64,000 nt of DNA from Rhodobacterales bacterium (GTDB lineage Bacteria > Pseudomonadota > Alphaproteobacteria > Rhodobacterales > Rhodobacteraceae), in NCBI GenBank assembly GCA_021155205.1, contig JAJNPS010000052.1, positions 1 to 64,000 of the forward strand, given 5' to 3'. Shown one piece after another: positions 8,737-16,755 of the stretch (the first letter of the stretch is position 1; every line of letters begins with the position of its first letter). Below the pieces are notes generated by a model that was not told the origin of the DNA, ran no database searches, and saw only the letters and a list, made by a program, of their open reading frames with translations. The position numbers and the translations under genes are program-made.

Positions 8737-9900
8737 TCAGCCCCCCACCGCCCGCAGCAGCTCACGACTGATGATGTGCCGCTGGATTTCCGAGGTGCCC
8801 TCCCAGATCCGCTCTACCCGGGCGTCGCGCCAGATCCGTTCCAAGGGCAACTCTTCCATCAGCCCCATCCCACCATGGATCTGGATCGCCTCATCCGCCA
8901 CCATCGCCAGCACTTCGGTCGCCTTCAGCTTGGCCATCGCCATGTCGGCTTCGGTCACCGTGCCCCGGTCGTATTTCCACGCCGCCTCGCGCGTCAGCAA
9001 CTCCGCCGCCTTCAACTCCATCGCCATGTCGGCCAGCTTGAACGACACGCCCTGGAACTTGCCGATGGCCTGCCCGAACTGGCGGCGATCCGCGGCATAG
9101 CTCACAGCATGCCCCAACGCCCGCTCGGCCCGGCCAAGACAGGTCGAGGCCACCTGCAACCGCGTCGCCCCAAGCCAGCTATTCGCGACATCGAACCCCT
9201 TGTGGACCTCACCCAGCACGTTCGCCGCGGGCACACGGGCGTCATCGAACTCCAGCACGGCGTTTGTGTAGCCGCGGTGGGAGACGTTGCGGTAGCCGTC
9301 GCGCACCGTGAACCCCTTGGTCCCCTTGTCCACGAAAAACGCTGTGATCAGCTTCTTCGGCCCGCGCGGCGTCTCTTCCTCACCGCTCGCCATAAACACA
9401 ATCGCGAACCCCGCCAGGTCCGCGTGCGAAATGAAATGCTTGGTCCCGTTCAGAACCCAGTCGCCGCCATCCAGCCGCGCCGAGGCTTTCATCCCCCGCA
9501 GGTCCGATCCCGCACCCGGCTCCGTCATCGCCAGGCAATCCCAGGTCTCGCCCCGGATACAGGGCATCAGGTACTTTTCTCGCTGCGCAGCATTTCCCGC
9601 GAGCAGGATGTTCGACGGCCGCGCTACGCAAGTCCAGTGCAGCGCGTAATTCGCCCGACCAAGCTCCTTTTCATACAGAAGCCAGGACAGCGTATCGAGG
9701 CCAGCGCCCCCCGCCTCCACCGGCATGTTGGCCGCATATAGCCCCGCCGCCATGGCCTTGGCCTGAATGTCGCGGATCAGGTCCAGCGGCAGCACCCCCG
9801 TCCGCTCCACCATTGCCTCATGCGGATACAACTCCGTCTCGACGAACGCCCGCGTCGTCTCCACGATCATCCGCTGTTCTTCGCTCAACCCGAAATCCAT
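8737..9900 (-). CDS. Acyl-CoA dehydrogenase, probable gamma-butyrobetainyl-CoA dehydrogenase
   Basis: A 387-residue FAD-dependent acyl-CoA dehydrogenase. MDFGLSEEQRMIVETTRAF opens the N-terminal helical domain; AMTEPGAGSD is the middle-domain signature; QIHGGMGLMEELPLERIWRDARV is the C-terminal FAD-domain signature, split here at the catalytic region. The ATG at 9900 is fixed by this N-terminus. It follows the carnitine dehydrogenase gene by 4 bases. In context it would convert gamma-butyrobetainyl-CoA to crotonobetainyl-CoA, passing electrons to ETF. The fold is certain; the substrate is inferred from neighbours only. Confidence 0.88.
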   Translation of the reverse strand: MDFGLSEEQRMIVETTRAFVETELYPHEAMVERTGVLPLDLIRDIQAKAMAAGLYAANMPVEAGGAGLDTLSWLLYEKELGRANYALHWTCVARPSNILLAGNAAQREKYLMPCIRGETWDCLAMTEPGAGSDLRGMKASARLDGGDWVLNGTKHFISHADLAGFAIVFMASGEEETPRGPKKLITAFFVDKGTKGFTVRDGYRNVSHRGYTNAVLEFDDARVPAANVLGEVHKGFDVANSWLGATRLQVASTCLGRAERALGHAVSYAADRRQFGQAIGKFQGVSFKLADMAMELKAAELLTREAAWKYDRGTVTEADMAMAKLKATEVLAMVADEAIQIHGGMGLMEELPLERIWRDARVERIWEGTSEIQRHIISRELLRAVGG

Positions 9901-9904
9901 TGAC

Positions 9905-11362
9905 TCAGTCCCTTTTCTGCCCGACCGCACGCCCGGCCCCTTCCGGCACCGGCAGCACGGCATGCGCCCCGGCGATCCGGCTCAGGTTGCCCCAGACCTC
10001 CGGCGAGGCCGCGCAGGTCTTGCCCGTCCCCATATCCACATGCAGGCACAACTGCTCTACCGTGGCCAAGCATTCGTCACCCTTCATGATCTGCACAAAC
10101 GACCGAAAACGCTTTTCATCCGCGCTGATGACCTGCAGCGTGCACGTCAGCCGATCCCCCAGTTTCGCCTCGCCCAGATGCCGGATATGCGTCTCGGCCG
10201 AATAGTAGCTCTGCCCCGCCGCCACATAATCCATGCCCGCCCCGATCAGCCGCAGGAAGGCATCGACCGTCTCGGAATTGGCAAAGTAATAGCGGCTTTC
10301 GGTCATGTGGCCATTGTAGTCGATCCACCCCGGCAGCACCTGCATCTGCGCCATGACCAGCGGCGCCCCCGACGGCTCCGCGTCATGAAACGCCACCGCC
10401 CGCCGCGCGTCGTGTTCGCGCAGGACGCGCCCCGCACCAACGTTGCGGTCCTTGAGCGCGCGCAGGATGCCCACCAGGTTCTGGTCTCGCTGACGTTCCA
10501 GGTCGCGGATCGGGATGTGTCCGGATTGCGCGTCCGACTGCCCGGCCACCAGATCGACCAACGCGTCATTGAATTCGGGCACGTCTGTCAGCTTGGTCCA
10601 GGGCCATTTCAGCGCCGGGCCGAACTGCGCCATGAAATGCCGCATCCCGGCCTCGCCCCCGGCGATGCGGTAGTTCTCGAACAGCCCCATCTGCGCCCAG
10701 CGCAGACCAAAGCTCATGCGGATCGCATCGTCGATCTCCTCGGTGGTGGCCACGCCGTCCTTCAGCATCCACAGCGCCTCACGCCAGACCGCCTCCAGAA
10801 AGCGGCTGCCGATGAAGGCGTCGATCTCCTTGCGCATCACCAGGGGGAACATGCCGATGTCCCGCGCAATCGCGACCGTCCGGGCGATCACCTCCGGCGG
10901 GTTGGCCGGGGAGGCCGAAATCTCGCAGAGCGGCAGCAGATAGACCGGCGTGAACGGATGGGCGACAATGATGCTGGCGGGGTTCACCGCGCCCTTCTGC
11001 AGGTCCCCGGCCTTGAAGCCGCTGGTGGACGACCCGATCAGGACATCGGGGTTGGCCTGCTGCATCTGGGCGTAGACCCGGTGCTTCAGCTCCAGCCGTT
11101 CCGACACGCTTTCCTGCACGTATTCCGCGCCCTCCAGCGCCTCGGCCATGGTGGCGGCAAAGGTCACGCGGCCCTCGGGCGGCATCGGCACGTCGGACAG
11201 GGCGGGCACGGCCAGCCGCGCGTTGGCCAACATGATGGCCACGTTCTTTTCCGCGCCGGGCGCGGGGTCGAATACCGCCACGTCCCATCCGTTCAGCACG
11301 AACCGCGCCGTCCAGCCGCCGCCGATGACGCCCCCGCCGATGATGGCTGCTTTGCGTGTCAT
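9905..11362 (-). CDS. L-carnitine 3-dehydrogenase fused to a thioesterase
   Basis: A 485-residue fusion. Residues 1 to about 315 are a 3-hydroxyacyl-CoA-dehydrogenase-like carnitine dehydrogenase with the NAD motif GGGVIGGGW at the N-terminus and SSTSGF, HPFTPVYLLPL and FIGSRFLEAVWREAL downstream. Residues about 335-465 form a hotdog thioesterase (DYNGHMTESRYY). The first part would oxidise L-carnitine to 3-dehydrocarnitine; the second would hydrolyse betainyl-CoA, and perhaps carnitinyl-CoA, to the free acid. Such fusions are known from the carnitine pathway of Sinorhizobium. Its ATG overlaps the BKACE stop as ATGA, indicating translational coupling. Confidence 0.92.
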   Translation of the reverse strand: MTRKAAIIGGGVIGGGWTARFVLNGWDVAVFDPAPGAEKNVAIMLANARLAVPALSDVPMPPEGRVTFAATMAEALEGAEYVQESVSERLELKHRVYAQMQQANPDVLIGSSTSGFKAGDLQKGAVNPASIIVAHPFTPVYLLPLCEISASPANPPEVIARTVAIARDIGMFPLVMRKEIDAFIGSRFLEAVWREALWMLKDGVATTEEIDDAIRMSFGLRWAQMGLFENYRIAGGEAGMRHFMAQFGPALKWPWTKLTDVPEFNDALVDLVAGQSDAQSGHIPIRDLERQRDQNLVGILRALKDRNVGAGRVLREHDARRAVAFHDAEPSGAPLVMAQMQVLPGWIDYNGHMTESRYYFANSETVDAFLRLIGAGMDYVAAGQSYYSAETHIRHLGEAKLGDRLTCTLQVISADEKRFRSFVQIMKGDECLATVEQLCLHVDMGTGKTCAASPEVWGNLSRIAGAHAVLPVPEGAGRAVGQKRD

Positions 11363-12279
11363 GCCGACTTCTCCACCGGCGGGCGTTTTTCAAGTCTCAA
11401 CCGCGCCCGCACCTCTGCCGGCGTGATCACCCGCGCCCCCATGTTCTCGACAATCGTGCAGGCCCGCTCCACCAGTTGCGCGTTCGTCGCCAGCACCCCC
11501 TTGTCGAGCCACAGGTTGTCCTCCAGCCCCACCCGCACATTTCCCCCACCGAGCACCGCCGCCGCGACATAGGGCATCTGGTTCCGCCCGATGGCAAACG
11601 CGCTCCAGAACCAGTCGGCGGGCACGTTGTTGACCATCGCCATCAGCGTGTTCAGATCGTCCGGCGCCCCCCACGGCACCCCCATGCACAGCTGCACGAG
11701 GACCGGGGCGGGGATCACCCCTTCCTTCACCAGCTCTTTGGCAAACCACAGATGCCCGGTATCGAACGCCTCGATCTCGATCCGCACCCCCGCCGCCGTC
11801 ATCCGCCTGGCCATGTCGCGCAACATCCCCGGCGTGTTGACCATCACATAATCGGCCTCGTTGAAATTCATGGTGCCGCAGTCGAGTGTGCAGATCTCAG
11901 GCCGGCACTCCACCACATGCGCGACCCGCTCCGCCGCCCCCGCCATGTCGCTGCTGGCCGACATCGCCCCCATCGCCTCGGTACCGTCGAACAAGAGGTC
12001 GCCGCCCATCCCGGCCGTCAGGTTCAGCACGACATCGGTATCGCTGTCCCGGATGCGCTCCGTCACTTCGCGATAGTATTCCAGCTTGCGGCTGGGTTTT
12101 CCCGTCTCTGGATCGCGCACATGGCAATGCACCACCGCCGCCCCCGCCTTGGCCGCCGCAATCGCGCTGTCGGCAATCTCTTTCGGGGAACGCGGCACAT
12201 GCGGGCTGCGGTCCTGCGTCCCGCCCGAGCCTGTCACGGCACAGGTGATGAAGACCTCGCGGTTCATGGTCAGCGGCAT
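11359..12279 (-). CDS. 3-dehydrocarnitine cleavage enzyme (BKACE family)
   Basis: A 306-residue beta-keto acid cleavage enzyme (formerly DUF849). It would condense 3-dehydrocarnitine with acetyl-CoA to give betainyl-CoA and acetoacetate. The zinc ligands appear in VVHCHVRDP (His-Cys-His), and GGGNVRVGLEDNLW carries the conserved Glu near the C-terminus. AAGGAGG sits 6 bases before the ATG, the best ribosome site in the cluster, as expected for the first gene. Immediate linkage to carnitine dehydrogenase makes the substrate call strong; other BKACE substrates such as 3-keto-5-aminohexanoate are less likely. Confidence 0.9.
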   Translation of the reverse strand: MPLTMNREVFITCAVTGSGGTQDRSPHVPRSPKEIADSAIAAAKAGAAVVHCHVRDPETGKPSRKLEYYREVTERIRDSDTDVVLNLTAGMGGDLLFDGTEAMGAMSASSDMAGAAERVAHVVECRPEICTLDCGTMNFNEADYVMVNTPGMLRDMARRMTAAGVRIEIEAFDTGHLWFAKELVKEGVIPAPVLVQLCMGVPWGAPDDLNTLMAMVNNVPADWFWSAFAIGRNQMPYVAAAVLGGGNVRVGLEDNLWLDKGVLATNAQLVERACTIVENMGARVITPAEVRARLRLEKRPPVEKSA

Positions 12280-12349
12280 GGCATCCTCCTTCGCAGGCCC
12301 CCACCATAGTCCCCTTGCGCGCCCGCGCTTTGCACTTTACGAAATCCAT
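12280..12349. promoter_or_regulatory. Divergent promoter region, carnitine operon and its regulator
   Basis: Seventy bases separate the BKACE gene (minus) from the GlxA-type regulator (plus). Both promoters and the regulator's operator should lie here or in the flanking coding ends. No clear inverted repeat or -35/-10 pair was recognised. Confidence 0.5.
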
Positions 12350-13312
12350 ATGACGCAAAACGCACTCTTTACCCTCGCAACCGCGCCCCTGACCATCGCC
12401 CTATTCGTGCTGCCGCAAGCGTCAATCCTCGAGGTCGCCTCTGCCCTCGACCCCTTGCGCAACGCCAACCGCCACCTGGGGGATGAAGGCTACCGCTGGC
12501 GCGTCGTCACCCCCGACGGCGCCCCCGTCCCCCTTACCTGCGGCATCTCGCTCCCATCCTCCGGCCCCCTGTCCCATGCCGCCGGAGCCGATGCCCTCAT
12601 CGTCATCGCAGGCTACCGCCTGGCCGAGGTCGCGACCCGCCCCCTGATCCGCGACCTGCGCCGCATCGCCCCCCGGTTCCAGCTTGTCGGCGGCATCGAC
12701 GCCGCCCCCTGGGTGATGGCGCGCGCAGGGTTGCTCGACGGCTACCGCGCCACCGTGCATTGGGAAGACCTCGAGGATCTGGCAGCCGCCCACCCACATA
12801 TCGACGTCGTCCCCGACCGCTACGTCATCGACCGCAACCGCGCGACCATCGGCGGGGCCGCCGCGGCCACCGACTTCATGTTGCACCTGATCCGTGCCCG
12901 CCACGGGGCAGCACTTGCCCGCCAGGTCGCCGCCAGCTTCCTCGCCACCGTCCGCCGCGGGTCAGAACCGCAGATCGCGCCCACGGGCCAGGACCCCGCG
13001 CTCGACCCCCGCGTTGCCCGCGCCGTCGCGTTGATGGAGGCCGGGATCGACACCCCCGAACGCATTGCGACCATTGCAAGGGCGGTCAGTCTTTCCCCCC
13101 GAAGGCTCGAAACCCTGTTCCGCGACAGCTTTGGCCTGACCCCGGGTGCCTACGCACTGTCGCTTCGCCTTGCTGCCGCCCGCCGGATGCTGACCGACAC
13201 CAGCCATCCGTTGTCCGAAATCGCGCTCCGGACCGGCTTTTCCAGCCCCGCCACCCTTGGCCGCGCGTTCAGGTCGCGATTCGGCCGGCCGCCCGGTTCA
13301 CTGCGTGGCTGA
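12350..13312 (+). CDS. GlxA-type AraC-family transcriptional regulator of carnitine catabolism
   Basis: A 320-residue regulator with an N-terminal DJ-1/PfpI-like (GATase1) domain of about 190 residues (IALFVLPQASILEVASALDPL at its start) and a C-terminal AraC DNA-binding pair of helix-turn-helices (about 225-315: IARAVSLSPRRLETLF and LSEIALRTGFSSPATLGRAFR). This architecture is that of CdhR, the carnitine-responsive activator of Pseudomonas. It is divergent from the BKACE-dehydrogenase genes. Its last 44 bases overlap the convergent mgtC-like gene. The ATG at 12350 lacks a good Shine-Dalgarno, hinting at weak translation. Confidence 0.87.
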   Translation: MTQNALFTLATAPLTIALFVLPQASILEVASALDPLRNANRHLGDEGYRWRVVTPDGAPVPLTCGISLPSSGPLSHAAGADALIVIAGYRLAEVATRPLIRDLRRIAPRFQLVGGIDAAPWVMARAGLLDGYRATVHWEDLEDLAAAHPHIDVVPDRYVIDRNRATIGGAAAATDFMLHLIRARHGAALARQVAASFLATVRRGSEPQIAPTGQDPALDPRVARAVALMEAGIDTPERIATIARAVSLSPRRLETLFRDSFGLTPGAYALSLRLAAARRMLTDTSHPLSEIALRTGFSSPATLGRAFRSRFGRPPGSLRG

Positions 13313-13784
13313 CCGGTCCTCCCCCCCCCGCATCGGCCGCGCCATTTTCCTGCACGGCCGTCTTCAGCGGCGAAATCACACTCAGCGTCAGGAAGATCAC
13401 CACGGTCATGATCACCGCGATGTCCAGATGGCCGTAGCCCACCGCCGCGCCGATCGCCCCGGTCGCCCACAGGCTGGCGGCCGTCGCCGTCCCGGTCGCC
13501 CGATCGCCCTGCTTCAGGATTGCGCCACCGCCGATGAACCCGATCCCGGTCATCAGCCCCTCGAGAATCCGCGCCTGTCCGTCCGCCTTGGCACCCAGCA
13601 CTTCGATGGCAATCATCACAAAGCCGCAGGCCGCCATCGCGACCAGTGGAAAGGTGCGCAGACCGGCGCTTCGCTCTTCGCGCTCGCGGTTCCAGCCGAT
13701 CGGCAGCGCAAGCAGATAGGCAACGACCAGTCCCACCAGATGCGACAGTGCGTCGTCGATATTCCAGTTCAGGAAAAGATCCAC
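13269..13784 (-). CDS. MgtC/SapB family membrane protein
   Basis: A 171-residue inner-membrane protein of the MgtC/SapB family with four to five hydrophobic segments. Family marks are LPIGWNREREERSAGLRT near residue 30, GIGFIGGGAI around residue 85, and TAASLWATGAIGAAVG. Its start is GTG at 13784 with AGGGAG 5 bases before; a nearby ATG is out of frame. Many chromosomal members have no settled function; virulence MgtC modulates the F1Fo ATPase and growth at low magnesium. Its 3' end overlaps that of the carnitine regulator on the other strand by 44 bases. Confidence 0.88.
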   Translation of the reverse strand: MDLFLNWNIDDALSHLVGLVVAYLLALPIGWNREREERSAGLRTFPLVAMAACGFVMIAIEVLGAKADGQARILEGLMTGIGFIGGGAILKQGDRATGTATAASLWATGAIGAAVGYGHLDIAVIMTVVIFLTLSVISPLKTAVQENGAADAGGGGPVSHAVNRAAGRIAT

Positions 13785-13811
13785 ATCTGCTCCCTTGTGA
13801 TTGCGTCGGCG

Positions 13812-15821
13812 TCAGGCTGGTTCAAGCAAACCCCGGCCCTGCAGCAAAGGTTCCACCCCCGGCATCCGCCCCCGGAATTTCAGATACAGGGCCTCCGCCT
13901 CCTCCGACCCACCCGCCGACAGGATGAATTTTTCCAGCCGCGCCGCCACCTCGGGATCGAACGGATCGCCCGCCTCCTCGAACGCGGCAAAGGCATCGGC
14001 GTCCATCACTTCGGACCACATGTAGGAATAGTACCCCGACGAATAGCCGTCGCCCGAAAATACATGCGCGAAATGGGGGCTGGCGTGACGCATCCTTATC
14101 GCGTGCGGCATCCCCAGCGCCTCCAGCACCTCGGCCTGTTTCTGCATCGGGTCCGCAGGTGCCGCCCCGGTATGGAACTCCAGATCGACCATCGCCGCAC
14201 TGACAAATTCCACCGTCGCAAACCCCTGATCATACGTCCCCGCCGCCAAAAGCCGCGCCAGCATGTCGCGGGGCATCGGCTCGCCGGTCTCGTGATGCCG
14301 CGCATGCTGTTCCAGCACGGCTGGCACCTCCAGCCAATGCTCGTACAACTGGCTTGGAAGTTCGACGAAATCCCGCGCCACGTTCGTTCCGGAAATGAAC
14401 CCATAGGTCACATCCGACAGCATCTGGTGCAGCGCATGGCCGAACTCGTGGAACAAGGTCCGCGCGTCGTCATAGGACAGCAGACACGGATCTCCCTTGG
14501 CGAAGTTGCAGACGTTGACCACGATGGGGCGCTGATCGCCCCCCAGCTTCCGCTGCCCCCGCATCGCCGAACACCAGGCCCCCGACCGCTTGGACCCCCG
14601 CGCAAAGTAATCCCCCAGAAACACCGCCAGATGCTCGCCGGCCCTTGTCACGTCCCAGCCCCGCACATCCGGGTGGTAGAACGGCCCGGGGATCTCGCGG
14701 AACTCCAGGCCAAACAGCCGGTTCGCACAATCAAACTGCGCCCCCAACATCGCCTCCAGGCCCAGATACGGCTTCAGCGCCGCCTCATCCAGATCATGCT
14801 CCGCCAGCCGCCGCTTCTCGCTGTAGTACCGCCAGTCCCACGGCTCCAGCGGCGCAGGCTGCCCATCCGCCACCAGCATCGCCTCCAGCACCCCCGCATC
14901 CGCCACGGCCTTGCGCTTCGCCGGTTCCCACACCCGCATCAGCAAATCCCTGACCGCGCCCGGCGTCTTCGCCATCTCCGGCTCCAGCTTGAAATGCGCG
15001 AAGTCCGGATATCCCAGTAGCGCCGCCCTCTCCGCCCGCAGGGCCAAGGTCTCCGCCGCCACCCCGCGATTGTCCGTCTCTCCCCCATTCTCCCCGCGCG
15101 CCACCCACGCCTCATAGGCCTTCTGACGCAGCGCCCGGTTCGGAGAAAACTGCAAGAACGGCACGATCAGCGACCGGTTCAGCGTCACGACCGCGCCCAG
15201 GCCCCGCTCCGCCCCGGCCGCCCGCGCCGCATCCTGCACGAACCCCGGCAACGCCCCAAGATCGGCCTCCGAAAGCTCCATGACCCAAACCCGCTCATCC
15301 GCCAGCAAATTCTGCGAGAACTGCGTCCCCAAGACCGCCAAACGCGACTTCACCGCCGTCAGCCGCTCGGCCTTCTTCCCCTCCAGCTCCGCCCCCGCCC
15401 GCACGAACATCTGCCGGTACAGCGTCAGCACCCGCATCTGTTCCGCCGTCAGCCCCAACCCCTCGCGCGTCTGCCAAAGGGCCTCGATCTTCGCCCACAA
15501 CGCCTTGTTGTTGGCGATCTCGGATGAAAACGCCGACAGTTTCGGCGCCAGTTCCCGCTGCAACGCCTCGCGCGCCTCGGTACTGTCGGCCCCCGCCAGG
15601 TTCCAGAACACGCCCCCCACCCGGTCGAGCGTCGCTTCCGCCAGCTCCAGCGCCTCGATCACCTCGGTAAACGAGGTCCCCGGCCCGTCCGCAATCGCCG
15701 CAATCGCCGCCCGCGCCTCGGCCAGCCCCTGATCAAAGGCAGGCGCAAAATCCTCATCTTTGATCGCAGCAAAGGGCGGCAGGCCGAATGCCCCATCCCA
15801 AGGTTCCAGCAAAGCATTCAT
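13812..15821 (-). CDS. M3 family oligopeptidase (oligopeptidase A / Dcp type)
   Basis: A 669-residue cytosolic zinc metallopeptidase of family M3, typical length for Dcp/PrlC enzymes that degrade short peptides. The zinc site HEFGH is at residues 458-462, in FHEFGHALHQ, and the downstream conserved segment VELPSQLYEHWL gives the third ligand (Glu). GYSSGYYSYMWSEV is the conserved substrate-binding Tyr/Gly loop near the C-terminus. The gene stands 27 bases downstream of the mgtC-like start, on the same strand. Whether it is a carboxydipeptidase or an endopeptidase cannot be said. Confidence 0.9.
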   Translation of the reverse strand: MNALLEPWDGAFGLPPFAAIKDEDFAPAFDQGLAEARAAIAAIADGPGTSFTEVIEALELAEATLDRVGGVFWNLAGADSTEAREALQRELAPKLSAFSSEIANNKALWAKIEALWQTREGLGLTAEQMRVLTLYRQMFVRAGAELEGKKAERLTAVKSRLAVLGTQFSQNLLADERVWVMELSEADLGALPGFVQDAARAAGAERGLGAVVTLNRSLIVPFLQFSPNRALRQKAYEAWVARGENGGETDNRGVAAETLALRAERAALLGYPDFAHFKLEPEMAKTPGAVRDLLMRVWEPAKRKAVADAGVLEAMLVADGQPAPLEPWDWRYYSEKRRLAEHDLDEAALKPYLGLEAMLGAQFDCANRLFGLEFREIPGPFYHPDVRGWDVTRAGEHLAVFLGDYFARGSKRSGAWCSAMRGQRKLGGDQRPIVVNVCNFAKGDPCLLSYDDARTLFHEFGHALHQMLSDVTYGFISGTNVARDFVELPSQLYEHWLEVPAVLEQHARHHETGEPMPRDMLARLLAAGTYDQGFATVEFVSAAMVDLEFHTGAAPADPMQKQAEVLEALGMPHAIRMRHASPHFAHVFSGDGYSSGYYSYMWSEVMDADAFAAFEEAGDPFDPEVAARLEKFILSAGGSEEAEALYLKFRGRMPGVEPLLQGRGLLEPA

Positions 15822-15881
15822 GGCGTTTCTCCTTTGCCCGCAAAGCTAGAACCCCGCCCCGCAAAGGTCCACCGCCCCCCA

Positions 15882-15913
15882 TTCTTCTCTTTGAAAATAT
15901 CCCCGCCGGAGGC
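15882..15913 (-). repeat. Gene-end motif, copy 5
   Basis: Read on the minus strand: GCCTCCGGCGGGGATATTT then TCAAAGAGAAG. It lies 8 bases beyond the stop of the ABC permease (15922), between it and the peptidase gene. It is the clearest copy of the family. Confidence 0.6.
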
Positions 15914-15921
15914 TCCCGCCA

Positions 15922-16719
15922 TCAGCGCTCGGTCCGGTCCCGCAGCCGCGCCTCGACCCGCCGCAAGACCAAACTCAACCCGATCGTGATCGTCAGGTAG
16001 ATCAGCGCCGCCACATTATACGTCTCGAAATACTTGAAATTCCCTGCAGCCGTGACCTTGGCCAGTTGCGTGATGTCCCCCACTCCCAAAACGGAAACCA
16101 GCGAAGAATCCTTCACCATCGCCACGAAATCATTCCCAAGGGGCGGCAGGATCAGCCGGAACGCCTGCGGGAAAACGATGTGGCGAAACCGCTGCCACCC
16201 CGACAGACCAAGCGCCTTTGCCGCCTCGATCTGCCCCTTGTCGACCGCCTGCAGCCCCGCCCGGAACACCTCGGCCAGGAACGCCGAATAGGCCAGCGCC
16301 AGCGCCGCCACCGCCCGCCACAACAAGGGAATGTCCCGCGCCCGCGCAGGCTCGAACCCCAGCGGTCCCGTCACCCAGTTCCAGGCAATCACCGTCGCCG
16401 GGGCCAGCACGAATGCCACGTACAGCAGCAGCACGATGATTGGCACGCCCCGCATCACCTCGATGTACAACCGGCACACTTGCCTGATCACGATGAACCG
16501 CGACAGACACCCCAGCGCCAGCAACAGCCCGATGACGCAGGCCGACGCGTAGGCCACCAGCGTCACCATCACGGTGATGACGATCCCCTTCGACAGGGTC
16601 GACAGCACGGCGGCATAATCCGCGTCCGCCAGCACTTCATAGAACAGATAAAGCCCCACCCCGATCACGAGGAGCAGCCACCACGGAAAGTCGTCTTCAG
16701 GCTTGGCGTTCGGCGTCAT
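15922..16719 (-). CDS. Polar amino acid ABC transporter permease
   Basis: A 265-residue inner-membrane permease of the His/Glu/Gln (HisMQ/GlnP) type, with about five to six membrane segments. The EAA-loop signature reads EAAKALGLSGWQRFRHIVFPQAFRLILPPLGND. The N-terminal segment WLLLVIGVGLYLFYEVL precedes the transporter core. It sits 36 bases after the binding-protein gene, so both are co-transcribed. No ATPase gene is adjacent; the partner must be encoded elsewhere or shared. The substrate is probably an amino acid. Confidence 0.9.
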   Translation of the reverse strand: MTPNAKPEDDFPWWLLLVIGVGLYLFYEVLADADYAAVLSTLSKGIVITVMVTLVAYASACVIGLLLALGCLSRFIVIRQVCRLYIEVMRGVPIIVLLLYVAFVLAPATVIAWNWVTGPLGFEPARARDIPLLWRAVAALALAYSAFLAEVFRAGLQAVDKGQIEAAKALGLSGWQRFRHIVFPQAFRLILPPLGNDFVAMVKDSSLVSVLGVGDITQLAKVTAAGNFKYFETYNVAALIYLTITIGLSLVLRRVEARLRDRTER

Positions 16720-16755
16720 GGATGTGGCCCCGGCGTCAAACCGGGGCCGTCCAAC

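Noticed and set aside
6945..8771. 608-residue plus-strand open frame opposite the acyl-CoA ligase
   Set aside because: Arg/His/Pro-rich composition without any motif; a mirror of the codon bias of the true gene.
9767..11572. 601-residue plus-strand open frame opposite carnitine dehydrogenase
   Set aside because: Spans the boundaries of three real genes and has no domain content.
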